This document shows, one piece after another, positions 42,880 to 49,856 of a stretch of DNA of 64,000 bases. The stretch's first letter is position 1, and each line of letters starts with the position of its first letter. The position numbers and the translations under genes are program-made. The notes beneath the pieces were generated by a model. The model was not told the DNA's origin and did no database searches. It saw only the letters and a program-made list of their open reading frames with translations. This DNA comes from a bacterium (GTDB taxonomy: Bacteria; Patescibacteria; Microgenomatia; Levybacterales; UBA12049), in the NCBI GenBank assembly GCA_021777565.1, contig JAJYDJ010000001.1, positions 62,001 through 126,000 of the forward strand, given 5' to 3'.

Positions 42880-43423
42880 GAATAAAAAAACAACCGCCAC
42901 CGAAGTTATCGTTTCAAAGACAAAAGCTGAAATTATTAAAGAGGCTTTAAGGATTGAAGAGTCAACACGATATGCAGCAAAGAGTCACTATAATGATGGT
43001 GCCATGTGGGGATTTTGCCATTTATTGTTGGGTGTCCCTACAACGGTTCTATCAGCTCTTGTAGCCGTCAAATCTTTTGCACAATTTGATAGTAATCACA
43101 ATACAGCTGGGATTATTGCATTAGTTGTTGCAGGGTTAAGTGGACTAATGACTTTTCTTAATCCTAATCAAAAAGCAGCTGTTCACCATAAAGCTGGAAG
43201 TGATTATGACTCTTTGAACAATAAAGTTAGAATCTTTAGAACAATTGATTGCTGGGGCAAAGATGCAGATATTGTTTTAACTGCGAGGTTGAAGGAATTC
43301 TCAGAAGAAAAAAGTAAACTACACGCAGATAACCCTCAAACATCCTTCATTGGTTATACATTTGCAAAATGGGGCATCAAAAAAGGAGAAGCTGAATTTG
43401 TTGTTGATGCTAAAGAGGAATAA
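42872..43423 (+). CDS. SLATT-domain two-helix membrane effector
   Basis: The 183-residue protein has a soluble N-terminal helix region (EALRIEESTRYAAKSHYNDG), two membrane helices (HLLLGVPTTVLSALVAVKSF and IIALVVAGLSGLMTFLNP) and a C-terminal helical part (KAGSDYDSLNNKVRIFRTID), the layout of SLATT domains. SLATT proteins are predicted pore-forming effectors triggered by SMODS-type nucleotide signals. The start MAKNKKTT lies inside the last codons of the CD-NTase gene, so the two are translationally coupled. Confidence 0.8.
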   Translation: MAKNKKTTATEVIVSKTKAEIIKEALRIEESTRYAAKSHYNDGAMWGFCHLLLGVPTTVLSALVAVKSFAQFDSNHNTAGIIALVVAGLSGLMTFLNPNQKAAVHHKAGSDYDSLNNKVRIFRTIDCWGKDADIVLTARLKEFSEEKSKLHADNPQTSFIGYTFAKWGIKKGEAEFVVDAKEE

Positions 43424-43469
43424 AATCTCACACTTGAGTATAATGGGTATATGCAATCATTAGTTCAAA

Positions 43470-43580
43470 ATGGTATTTGGAACGAAAGGACTTGGAGGAA
43501 TTCTCTTTGAGACCACAAATGAGCTTTGGCAGGCATTGAATAACTTTTTGGGAACGTACTTTTATAAAGCTCAGTGGTAG
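43470..43580 (+). CDS. Possible 36-residue peptide
   Basis: A short frame MVFGTKGLGGILFETTNELW and onward to YFYKAQW fills most of the gap between the SLATT gene and the HTH gene. A consensus TATAAT (43439-43444) lies upstream, 6 nt before another ATG at 43451 that opens only 19 codons. The peptide has no recognised family. It may be a real small protein, a toxin/antitoxin part, or chance. Confidence 0.3.
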   Translation: MVFGTKGLGGILFETTNELWQALNNFLGTYFYKAQW

Positions 43581-43590
43581 ACTAAAACTA

Positions 43591-44019
43591 GTGAATATAC
43601 ATTTGTCACCACAAATCAAAAGTTGGGAAGAAGTATCAGTTTGCACAGATTTCGTGGCTAAAACACCTAACTATGTGCCAAAACTGCTTCATGCCCTAGA
43701 ATATTCTTGTACGATCCAAGAGGCATGTCTGTATGCAGGGGTGCCTCGAAGAACCTTGTATAACCATCTCAAAACAAATCCTGAACTTGTAGAATTAGTC
43801 CAAAAAGCAAAGCGCTATCCAATCATACGAGCAAAATGGCGTATGATGGATATTATTGACCATGGAAATGATCGAGATGCAGGGATGATGATTCGCTGGT
43901 TCTTAGAAAGACAACAGCCTGAAGTCTATGGTAAAAAGGGGAGGATGACAGCATCATACCTAGATGCTTCCGTATCAATTTCAGAAATTCATGAGAATCA
44001 ATTACCCCTTTTCTCCTGA
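43591..44019 (+). CDS. Terminase-small-subunit-like HTH protein
   Basis: The 142-residue protein has a DNA-binding helix-turn-helix (TIQEACLYAGVPRRTLYNHLK) and the ending RWFLERQQPEVYGKK, as in phage small terminase-like proteins that recognise DNA for packaging. A GTG start is used. There are no capsid or large-terminase genes, so it may be a co-opted regulator or a phage remnant in the element. Confidence 0.65.
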   Translation: MNIHLSPQIKSWEEVSVCTDFVAKTPNYVPKLLHALEYSCTIQEACLYAGVPRRTLYNHLKTNPELVELVQKAKRYPIIRAKWRMMDIIDHGNDRDAGMMIRWFLERQQPEVYGKKGRMTASYLDASVSISEIHENQLPLFS

Positions 44020-44046
44020 TTCAAGAACACTTGTAAACTCTATGGA

Positions 44047-44643
44047 TTACTTCTTGGGCGTGGGTGACACAATACCATCATAGACATATCCTGTCGTATT
44101 ATCCGTCAAATAGGTCTCTACAATGTCTGTTTCTTGTACTGTGACACCAAACGCGTTTGGTCCAGATTTAATGCCAAGAACCGTGCCCCAGATTGTTATC
44201 GAGTCGCCTTTGTTTATTTGCTTGAGTGACATATCTGGATCTAATTCTATATATGCAACAATTCCATTATCACTAACATTCATCCCAGTGGTATTTCCTT
44301 TTGAATCTTGAATAAACTCAGAGACTTTTGCCGTAAACGCAACTGGTTTTGTTTTGTAAAAATTGGGTTGTTTAGCTAAGTCTGCAAGTGTGACATTCTC
44401 CATACGTGCCTTGTCTTCATTTGCTTTTGTTACCCAGTCTGTCGTAGGCTCTGGTGTGGTACTTATTGCCACTGAAGGGGTATCTGTGACTTGTGTGTCT
44501 ACTTGCTCGGCTTGTGATATATCGCTTGGCGTAGTAGAGGAATGGATTATACCTACAATCACTCCAGCAACGACAATAACAACACAGATAATCCCAACAA
44601 GAGAAAGTCCATCAAAGATAATCTTTGGTTTTTGATTTGCCAT
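44047..44643 (-). CDS. Membrane-anchored OB-fold-like protein
   Basis: The 198-residue protein has one N-terminal membrane helix (about residues 12-35), a Thr/Ser/Pro-rich linker and a C-terminal beta domain. NFYKTKPVAFTAKVSEFIQ, GIVAYIELDPDM and INKGDSITIWGTVLGI are OB-fold-like, as in tRNA_anti-like secreted domains. The start is MANQKPK because AAAGGAGGTGA lies directly before it, one of few such sites here. A long structured leader precedes it. Function is unknown. Confidence 0.7.
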   Translation of the reverse strand: MANQKPKIIFDGLSLVGIICVVIVVAGVIVGIIHSSTTPSDISQAEQVDTQVTDTPSVAISTTPEPTTDWVTKANEDKARMENVTLADLAKQPNFYKTKPVAFTAKVSEFIQDSKGNTTGMNVSDNGIVAYIELDPDMSLKQINKGDSITIWGTVLGIKSGPNAFGVTVQETDIVETYLTDNTTGYVYDGIVSPTPKK

Positions 44644-44870
44644 ATGTTCACCTCCTTTCATATGCGCTGTATTGGCTGCAAATAAGTTATTGAGGGAACA
44701 CAAAAAGCTCCCCCCAGCGATGGATTGCTCCACCTGCCGTAGTTTCCCACGACAACCTCAACAGCGCTCTGGAGAGAGCTTACTGCTGTTGAGGTTTTGC
44801 AACCATGCCTGTCAGAGTGACAAGTTTAGGTCGATAACTTGTACATGAATTGTACCATAAAGTGGAGTAT
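44644..44870 (-). promoter_or_regulatory. Structured 5' leader (possible cis-regulatory RNA)
   Basis: The leader runs from TGG-TACAAT (about 44850) to the Shine-Dalgarno site. It contains a perfect 12-bp stem AACCTCAACAGC/GCTGTTGAGGTT (44754-44796) with a nested GCTCT/AGAGC stem, a GTCGT/ACGGC stem and a G-run before a T-run (about 44701-44715). I do not recognise it as a known riboswitch. It stands out because most genes here have no leader. Confidence 0.5.
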
Positions 44871-45068
44871 ACAGAAATGGACTTAGCCATAAATTTGAGT
44901 ATTTTGATCAGACGGCACTTGTGCCGTCTGCACGATTAGCCACGAAAAAAAAATCATGCAACTGCCCTATAGTAAGCATCTTTGAAGCTAAGGGTAAAAA
45001 AAGTTAGTAAAGAAACTAATCCTCATATATCTTTGTACTAGATCCAATAAATTCTTATTGGTGTGAAG
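44871..45068. other. Intergenic region with strong palindrome
   Basis: CAGACGGCAC-TT-GTGCCGTCTG (44909-44930) is a perfect 10-bp hairpin without a T-run on either side. The rest is AT-rich with no gene seen. It precedes the small-gene/recombinase operon, so an operator, nick site or replication signal is possible. Confidence 0.5.
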
Positions 45069-45266
45069 ATGTATATGAAATCTAAATTTGTTTCTCACGG
45101 TAACACTGCTTGGCTTAATCCTTATCATGCTCTTCGCGTTAAAGAAGTATTTGAAAAAAAATATAAAAAGAGGTTATCAGATGAAGAAGTTACTGAAATA
45201 GCAAAAAATCTTGTAGGCATGATGGAGATTATTTTTAGGATAAATGTTTATGAAAAATGCATATAA
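45069..45266 (+). CDS. Small element protein (65 aa)
   Basis: A short, basic, helical protein (LNPYHALRVKEVFEKKYKKRLSDEEVTEIAKNLV in its middle). I do not know a named family. It overlaps the next gene by 17 nt and starts the block of small genes that leads to the recombinase, so a regulatory or accessory role in element movement is plausible. The start is uncertain (a GTG at 45063 or ATG at 45075 are alternatives). Confidence 0.55.
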   Translation: MYMKSKFVSHGNTAWLNPYHALRVKEVFEKKYKKRLSDEEVTEIAKNLVGMMEIIFRINVYEKCI

Positions 45267-45483
45267 AACAAAAGATCTTGCAGAGGCTAGCTTTCTGCTT
45301 GCAAATGGTAAAAAATTACTCCTCCTTGAAAGAGATGGTAGAGTTTGCTGGTTTGTCTACCCTGATCGAACAGAGTGTGAAACTTTAGTAAGTTCCTTCT
45401 GGTTCAATGATGCTGTTGTTAATGCTAAGAATTTCTATGATGCTATCCAGATGCTAAAAGGGCGTATTTTTTCACAAATTTAA
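45250..45483 (+). CDS. DUF5659-like small protein
   Basis: The 77-residue protein has the DUF5659 pattern: K-T-K-D-L-A-E-A-S-F-L-L-A-N-G, then a beta segment with F-V-Y-P-D-R-T-E-C and an ending DAIQMLKGRIFSQI. This family is common beside recombinases in mobile DNA and has no known function. It overlaps the previous gene and is followed 16 nt later by the next. Confidence 0.65.
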   Translation: MKNAYKTKDLAEASFLLANGKKLLLLERDGRVCWFVYPDRTECETLVSSFWFNDAVVNAKNFYDAIQMLKGRIFSQI

Positions 45484-45499
45484 TATTTTTGACTTGAAT

Positions 45500-45862
45500 A
45501 TGAAAGATGTAAATGAAATATTAAAAACACTACCAGTTAACAGTAGTAAAGGCGATAAGCCTACAGTTAACAGTAATACAGTTAACTGTAGTGATAAAAA
45601 TTTTACTCAAAAGCTTGAAGACTTACTTCAGGAAGAAAATTTAGACAGCGAAGGAAAAGCGCTCTTATTTGCTCAAGAATTAGACGACAAGAAGAGTCTT
45701 GCTTGGTATAAGTTACTTATTAGAGAACATGATAATACAAAGCTATTTGAGGCTCTTTCGTATGTTAAACATGCATATCGTGAAGGGAAAATTAAAACCA
45801 CAAGAGCACACTATTTTAGGGGTATTTTAATTAGATGGAAATTTAAGGTAAAATTTTCCTAA
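45500..45862 (+). CDS. Element protein with repeat-bearing N terminus (120 aa)
   Basis: The protein has a low-complexity N terminus and a helical C-terminal domain (DDKKSLAWYKLLIREHDNTKLFEALSYVK). Its first codons contain three copies of a CAGTTAAC-type sequence, giving VNS/VNC repeats. The recombinase starts 1 nt after its stop. It may be a small DNA-binding or directionality protein; this is inferred only from position. Confidence 0.55.
   Translation: MKDVNEILKTLPVNSSKGDKPTVNSNTVNCSDKNFTQKLEDLLQEENLDSEGKALLFAQELDDKKSLAWYKLLIREHDNTKLFEALSYVKHAYREGKIKTTRAHYFRGILIRWKFKVKFS
45534..45590. repeat. Three CAGTTAAC iterons
   Basis: CAGTTAAC(A/T)GTA occurs at 45534, 45564 and 45579, spaced 30 and 15 bp. 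The third forms the palindrome TACAGTTAACTGTA. They lie within the start of the gene before the recombinase. Confidence 0.6.
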
Positions 45863-45863
45863 T

Positions 45864-47390
45864 ATGCTTCGCTATTTTATTTATTGTCGTAAGTCTTCTG
45901 AAGCGAGGGATCGGCAGGCACTCTCTATTGAAGCACAGAGAAGAGAGTTATCAGAATACGCCGAACGAAATAATTTGAAGGTTGTACAGATATTTGAAGA
46001 ATCACAGTCTGCATATAAGTTAGGTCGTCCGATCTTCGATAAAATGATGAAAATGTGTGGGGAAGGATTGGCGAACGGAATACTCACTTGGAAGCCCGAC
46101 AGACTCGCTAGAAACGCCCTAGACGGTGGTAAAGTCATTCAAGCACTAGATGATAAGGTTCTGCAAGAAATACGCACTCCATACGAAATATTTAAGCAAG
46201 AAGATAATCGTATGATGCTCTACGTGTTATTTGGTATGTCCAATGACTTCTCACGACAAATTAGTGCAAATGTGAAGCGCGGGAATAGACAGAAGTATGT
46301 GAGAGGAGAATTCCTCGGAAAAGCTCCGGTAGGATATGTAAATGCTCAAATTGGTAACTCTCGTAATATCGTTCCAGACCCCGCAAAAGCCCCACTGGTA
46401 AGAAAACTGTTTGAGGAGTACTCGACAGGGAAATATTCAGTGATGCAAATTCTTACCATGGCACATGATCTCAATCTCACGTCTGTTTTTGGGAATAAAT
46501 TTGTCAAAAGTGAGATGTATAGAGTCCTTAAATGTCCTGTCTATTACGGGGTATTTCAACATGGAGGAGAATTTCATAAAGGAAGCTATGAACCACTCAT
46601 TTCTAAAGAATTATATAATAAAGTGCAAGATGTTCTGGCAAATAGAAGTAAGCCGAAAAAACAAGATTGGATACATCCTTACATCGGCCTTATCAAATGT
46701 AAAAACTGTGGATGTGCGATCACTTGTACAACAAAAGTGAAGCGATATAAACGCACAAATCGCACCGCTTCTTATACCTATTACCATTGTACAAAAAGAA
46801 GAGGCCCTTGTGACCAGTCAGCTGTTACCGAGAGTGAACTAGAGCGAATGCTTTATGAGCAAGTCGCTCAAATACATATTGATAAAGAGATTTGGGATTT
46901 AGGAGTGGAGTTATTAAAAGCAAAACATTCAAATGAATTTCAAGAGCATGAAAAACTAAAATTTAGTTTGACATTCGAAATTGAGAAGTTAGATAAGTGT
47001 TTAGAAAAACTTCTGACCATGCGTTTGAATGAAGAGATTACGGCAAGTGAGTATGCAGATCAGAAGAAAGTGTTTATCGATAAAAGATTAGAGCTTCAGG
47101 AAAAAATGAATGACAGAGATCATTCAACCTCAAATTGGTTGGAACTCGCTGAAAACTTCTTTGAGACGGCATATCACGCACGAGAGGTCATGGAAAGTGA
47201 TGATATGGATGCAAAGAGGGAATTAGTGCAAACTGTCGGTTGGAACCTCTTTTTAGACAATCAAAAACTCGAATTTAGCTTCAAAAAACCGTATGATGTA
47301 CTACTCGTACCTGAAATAAAGGATAACGTGCAGGGGTGGAGGGAATCGAACCCCCAGTCGCGGTTTTGGAGACCGCTGGTTTACCGTTAA
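45864..47390 (+). CDS. Large serine recombinase (integrase)
   Basis: The 508-residue protein has a resolvase domain with YFIYCRKSSEARDRQ (likely nucleophile Ser11) and the arginine block WKPDRLARN. Next come the Recombinase domain (about 160-265), a zinc ribbon (CKNCGC with YYHCTKRRGPC) and a coiled coil (about 365-420). It would catalyse integration at the tRNA-Trp site. The last 20 codons, after VQGWRE, are read from the antisense of tRNA-Trp, so the integrated gene has a host-derived tail. The native tail is at the left end of the element (36107-36210). Confidence 0.92.
   Translation: MLRYFIYCRKSSEARDRQALSIEAQRRELSEYAERNNLKVVQIFEESQSAYKLGRPIFDKMMKMCGEGLANGILTWKPDRLARNALDGGKVIQALDDKVLQEIRTPYEIFKQEDNRMMLYVLFGMSNDFSRQISANVKRGNRQKYVRGEFLGKAPVGYVNAQIGNSRNIVPDPAKAPLVRKLFEEYSTGKYSVMQILTMAHDLNLTSVFGNKFVKSEMYRVLKCPVYYGVFQHGGEFHKGSYEPLISKELYNKVQDVLANRSKPKKQDWIHPYIGLIKCKNCGCAITCTTKVKRYKRTNRTASYTYYHCTKRRGPCDQSAVTESELERMLYEQVAQIHIDKEIWDLGVELLKAKHSNEFQEHEKLKFSLTFEIEKLDKCLEKLLTMRLNEEITASEYADQKKVFIDKRLELQEKMNDRDHSTSNWLELAENFFETAYHAREVMESDDMDAKRELVQTVGWNLFLDNQKLEFSFKKPYDVLLVPEIKDNVQGWRESNPQSRFWRPLVYR
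47329..47346. repeat. Right attachment repeat (attR)
   Basis: TGCAGGGGTGGAGGGAAT, identical to 36089-36106. On the - strand it is the 3' part of tRNA-Trp: T-stem end, acceptor strand and discriminator base. Confidence 0.85.
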
Positions 47391-47401
47391 CCGACACCCC
47401 C
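47331..47401 (-). tRNA. tRNA-Trp(CCA)
   Basis: On the - strand the acceptor GGGGGTG pairs with CACCCCT (one G-U), discriminator G. The anticodon stem GCGGT/ACCGC encloses CTCCAAA, giving anticodon CCA. T-arm GGGGGTTCGATTCCC. CCA tail is not encoded. The 3' end is the integration site of the element and remains intact. Confidence 0.93.
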
Positions 47402-47422
47402 GTATTGATCGTATTTTAGCAT

Positions 47423-47445
47423 AAAAAAACCTCGCTGTGCGAGGT
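47423..47445 (-). terminator. rpmG terminator
   Basis: On the - strand ACCTCGC-ACA-GCGAGGT is followed by seven T residues, 25 nt after the rpmG stop. Confidence 0.85.
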
Positions 47446-47470
47446 CGTGCGTGAGATATGATCTCTCAAA

Positions 47471-47650
47471 TTACTTCAGTTTTTCAACTTCTTTGTGCTC
47501 AGTAACCTTACGGCACTTACTGCAGAACTTGCTTAGCTTCAATTTGTCAGGTGTATTGACACGGTTTCTTTCCGTGACGTAATTACGATGCTTACACACC
47601 GTGCACACGAGGCCAATTTGGAAACGATTCTCACCTTTTTTCTTTGCCAT
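47471..47650 (-). CDS. rpmG: Ribosomal protein bL33
   Basis: The 59-residue protein is a zinc-ribbon form of bL33, with CTVCKHRNYVTERNR and CSKCRKVTEHKE, a component of the large subunit near the E site. The start at MAKKKGEN is fixed by TATAAT (47657-47662) ending exactly 6 nt upstream. It is transcribed toward tRNA-Trp and has its own terminator. The position between tRNA-Trp and tRNA-Thr genes recalls the tuf-secE-nusG region of many bacteria. Confidence 0.95.
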   Translation of the reverse strand: MAKKKGENRFQIGLVCTVCKHRNYVTERNRVNTPDKLKLSKFCSKCRKVTEHKEVEKLK

Positions 47651-47682
47651 GACGATATTATATCGCAAATTTTGTCTTGTGG

Positions 47683-47706
47683 CTAGATGGGGGTTTTTGG
47701 TACAAT
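47683..47706 (+). promoter_or_regulatory. Promoter of the tRNA-Thr/Tyr/Thr cluster
   Basis: TTGTGG, an 18-bp spacer and TGG-TACAAT (47701-47706) end 8 nt before tRNA-Thr(TGT). A second TGT-TATAAT (47796-47801) lies before tRNA-Tyr. Confidence 0.6.
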
Positions 47707-47714
47707 ACGAAGGT

Positions 47715-47789
47715 GCCGACATAGCTCAGCGGTAGAGCAGCTGTTTTGTAAACAGCAGGTCATCAGTCCGAATCTGATTGTCGGCTCCA
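47715..47789 (+). tRNA. tRNA-Thr(TGT)
   Basis: GCCGACA pairs with TGTCGGC, discriminator T, then an encoded CCA (47787-47789). Anticodon stem GCTGT/ACAGC with loop TTTGTAA gives TGT. The T-loop is TCCGAAT rather than the usual TTCGAAT. Confidence 0.93.
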
Positions 47790-47815
47790 ATCTGTTATAA
47801 TGTTCCATACGTAAT

Positions 47816-47903
47816 GCTGAGTTGGCGGAGCAGTCAATCGCACCTGACTGTAGATCAGGCGACCGGAAGGTCTACGGGAGTGCAAATCTCTCACTCAGCA
47901 CCA
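47816..47903 (+). tRNA. tRNA-Tyr(GTA)
   Basis: GCTGAGT pairs with ACTCAGC, discriminator A, encoded CCA (47901-47903). Anticodon stem CCTGA/TCAGG with loop CTGTAGA gives GTA. A long variable arm is present, as expected for bacterial tRNA-Tyr. Confidence 0.94.
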
Positions 47904-47905
47904 AT

Positions 47906-47977
47906 GCCGATGTGGCTCAGTGGTAGAGCATCTTCTTGGTAAGAAGAAGGTCATGGGTCCGATTCCCATCATCGGCT
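47906..47977 (+). tRNA. tRNA-Thr(GGT)
   Basis: GCCGATG pairs with CATCGGC, discriminator T; CCA is not encoded. Anticodon stem TCTTC/GAAGA with loop TTGGTAA gives GGT. It starts 2 nt after tRNA-Tyr, so they are co-transcribed. Confidence 0.94.
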
Positions 47978-47997
47978 CTGCGAGAATCACGAAAATA

Positions 47998-48558
47998 TTA
48001 TTTCTGCACTATTTGGGCTCCAGCAGGAAGATTGAAGAGATCATCAGAAAGATTTGTTTCATTCTGGCAATATTTGTCAAAACCGGCCGTTGGGTTGGAC
48101 AGTGTCTGGGCAAGGTTCATCTGAATGGTACTTGCCATGGAGGCATTATTATTGGTGATTTCGTTCATGATGATTTGCCCAAAGTCTGACTGCTGCTTGT
48201 TGGTATAGGCGGTGACACTGGTGGATCCAGGAATCCATGAGTAAAGGGCATTATCCTTAAATACCACAATTTTGTTGGTGGCACCTTGAGAGAGAATCTT
48301 TGCTTTCCCTTGCTTGAGATCTAAGTGCAGTGAGAGGGTTGGGGAAACTTGCATCTCACATGATGCTTGGACTGCCTGCAAGTCCTGCTGTTGATTGGAT
48401 GGGGTGACGGTTGGAGCCTTGGCTCTGTTTTGTGTCGGCAGGCCACTTGCGCGAGATACATACCCAATACCTGCGGTAAGGATACAAATCCCGATAAGGA
48501 GCACAAGATAGCGCGCGATATACATAGATGATTGCTTTTTGGCCAGTGATACTGGCAT
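47998..48558 (-). CDS. Membrane-anchored hypothetical protein (186 aa)
   Basis: One N-terminal membrane helix (YIARYLVLLIGICILTAGIG) is followed by a Thr/Pro/Gln linker and a beta-rich domain of about 120 residues (SLHLDLKQGKAKILSQG). The domain has two cysteines that could pair outside the cell. I recognise no family. An alternative start at MYIARY would shorten it by 11 residues. Confidence 0.65.
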   Translation of the reverse strand: MPVSLAKKQSSMYIARYLVLLIGICILTAGIGYVSRASGLPTQNRAKAPTVTPSNQQQDLQAVQASCEMQVSPTLSLHLDLKQGKAKILSQGATNKIVVFKDNALYSWIPGSTSVTAYTNKQQSDFGQIIMNEITNNNASMASTIQMNLAQTLSNPTAGFDKYCQNETNLSDDLFNLPAGAQIVQK

Positions 48559-48792
48559 AGGATAATTTCGCTCTTTTCAGTCGAGATTGTAACCTGCTTT
48601 TCCCCGAGTGGTTATTCTAGGAAGGAGGTCTGTATAGACACGTCCATACAAAACAATTCCTCATGTCCGTTTTTAGGCGGATTACCATCGCTGAAAAGGT
48701 ATAGAGGAAAAAATCCTAGGTTACCTCCAACATCAAAGAGCAACTTTATTCTGGCAAATACAAGAGGGGTATGTCAATGTGTCTTGGGGAGA

Positions 48793-49065
48793 CTACTTAA
48801 TAATATTCACATTAGGGTCAGCTTGGACTGTGGTTGGAGTAGCTACGGGCGTATTGGCCATTTTGATCTTTGTCGCCACACCCAAAACAGCCCTCTGTGT
48901 CCCTTGTGCAACGGCAAGAAGAGGGACAATGAGAATAAGGCTTAACCCAAGACTAATAAGAAGTTTTTTCCATAAAGAAATATCATTATTTCGATGATGA
49001 ACAACCGTCTTTGAAACAGACTTCGCAGTGTGTTTTTTCACTCCTTTTATTTTCTTAGCAGGCAT
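48793..49065 (-). CDS. Small single-helix membrane protein (90 aa)
   Basis: A basic N terminus (AKKIKGVKKHTAKSVSKTVV) precedes one membrane helix (KKLLISLGLSLILIVPLLAV) and a short Thr/Pro/Val-rich outer tail. No family is recognised. The gap to the next gene on the left (48559-48792) shows no gene. Confidence 0.55.
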   Translation of the reverse strand: MPAKKIKGVKKHTAKSVSKTVVHHRNNDISLWKKLLISLGLSLILIVPLLAVAQGTQRAVLGVATKIKMANTPVATPTTVQADPNVNIIK

Positions 49066-49121
49066 TAATATCAGCTTAACAAGTGTAATTCACGCTTGTC
49101 AATGGGGAATTGTGGTCTGTG

Positions 49122-49763
49122 TTACATGCCCATAATGCTGCGGGCACTGATGAAGAGTTGATACAGAAATTGTTGCAGTGAAAATCCACCGATTGGAAAG
49201 GAAAGAAGGATTAAAAGAATAAAGATTCCAATAGACCCGATGGAAAGATAGGCGTCAGCTTCTCTGCGTGGTAGCAGTAAGGAAAAGATTTTGGATCCAT
49301 CAAGCGGTGGGATGGGGAGAAGATTAAAAATCGCTAGAAATAGATTGTATGTAAAAATGATTGTCAGGAGAACATCAGCGATAGTAAAAAAGATACCGCC
49401 GATATGGATAAAGATAAGTGCCTTCAGGATAAGAGCGGCACTGATAGCAATAAGTACGTTCGTTAAGGGTCCAGCAAGAGCAACGATAGCCACATCTTTA
49501 CGCCCTTCTTTGAGATTAAATTCATCAATAGGCACCGGCTTGGCGCCGCCAAAAATAACGGGAGAACCGCTCAAAAGAAGGAGGGAAGGCAAAATAATAC
49601 TCATGAACGGGTCAATGTGTTTTCTTGGGTCAAGCGTAAGCCTTCCTGAGAGCCTGGCAGTTGGGTCACCAAGGCGTTCTGCGACATATCCATGGGCAAT
49701 TTCATGCAGAATTGCTGAGAAGAGAAGGACAGGCAGACCGATGATAAGTTGTACTATGTCCAT
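49122..49763 (-). CDS. Site-2 protease-family (M50) zinc metalloprotease
   Basis: The 213-residue protein has five to six membrane helices with the zinc-binding HEIAHG near the N terminus and the third ligand in NLLPIPPLDGSKI. It lacks the PDZ domain of RseP, so it belongs to the short, YwhC/Rv-type branch. Such enzymes cut membrane proteins within the bilayer, often regulators. The substrate is unknown. Confidence 0.9.
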   Translation of the reverse strand: MDIVQLIIGLPVLLFSAILHEIAHGYVAERLGDPTARLSGRLTLDPRKHIDPFMSIILPSLLLLSGSPVIFGGAKPVPIDEFNLKEGRKDVAIVALAGPLTNVLIAISAALILKALIFIHIGGIFFTIADVLLTIIFTYNLFLAIFNLLPIPPLDGSKIFSLLLPRREADAYLSIGSIGIFILLILLSFPIGGFSLQQFLYQLFISARSIMGM

Positions 49764-49786
49764 AGAATAATTCTTCTTAAGAAAAT

Positions 49787-49814
49787 GAGATTCTTCGCTG
49801 CGCTCAGAATGACA
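49787..49814. repeat. Half copy of the palindromic repeat found in rplA
   Basis: The segment reads GAGATTCTTCGCTGCG then CTCAGAATGACA. It matches one arm of the element at 14848-14932 (AGATTCTTCGC and CTCAGAATGACA are identical). Confidence 0.7.
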
Positions 49815-49856
49815 AGGCGCATTGAGTTTTCCTTGTACCTATGATATCATACTCCC

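Larger units (their letters stand above)
36089..47346. mobile_element. 11.2-kb integrative element in tRNA-Trp
   Basis: An identical 18-bp direct repeat, TGCAGGGGTGGAGGGAAT, lies at 36089-36106 and 47329-47346. The right copy covers the 3' end of tRNA-Trp. A large serine recombinase gene lies at the right end reading into the tRNA. Cargo includes a lipid/glycan operon, a CBASS-like pair, a terminase-like HTH gene and small genes. The region appears more AT-rich than its flanks. No replication or conjugation gene is recognised, so movement may need a helper or be integrative only. Confidence 0.85.

Noticed and set aside
44644..44733. Earlier in-frame start for the OB-fold protein
   Set aside because: It would translate through the structured leader and lacks a ribosome site, whereas AAAGGAGGTGA lies before MANQKPK.
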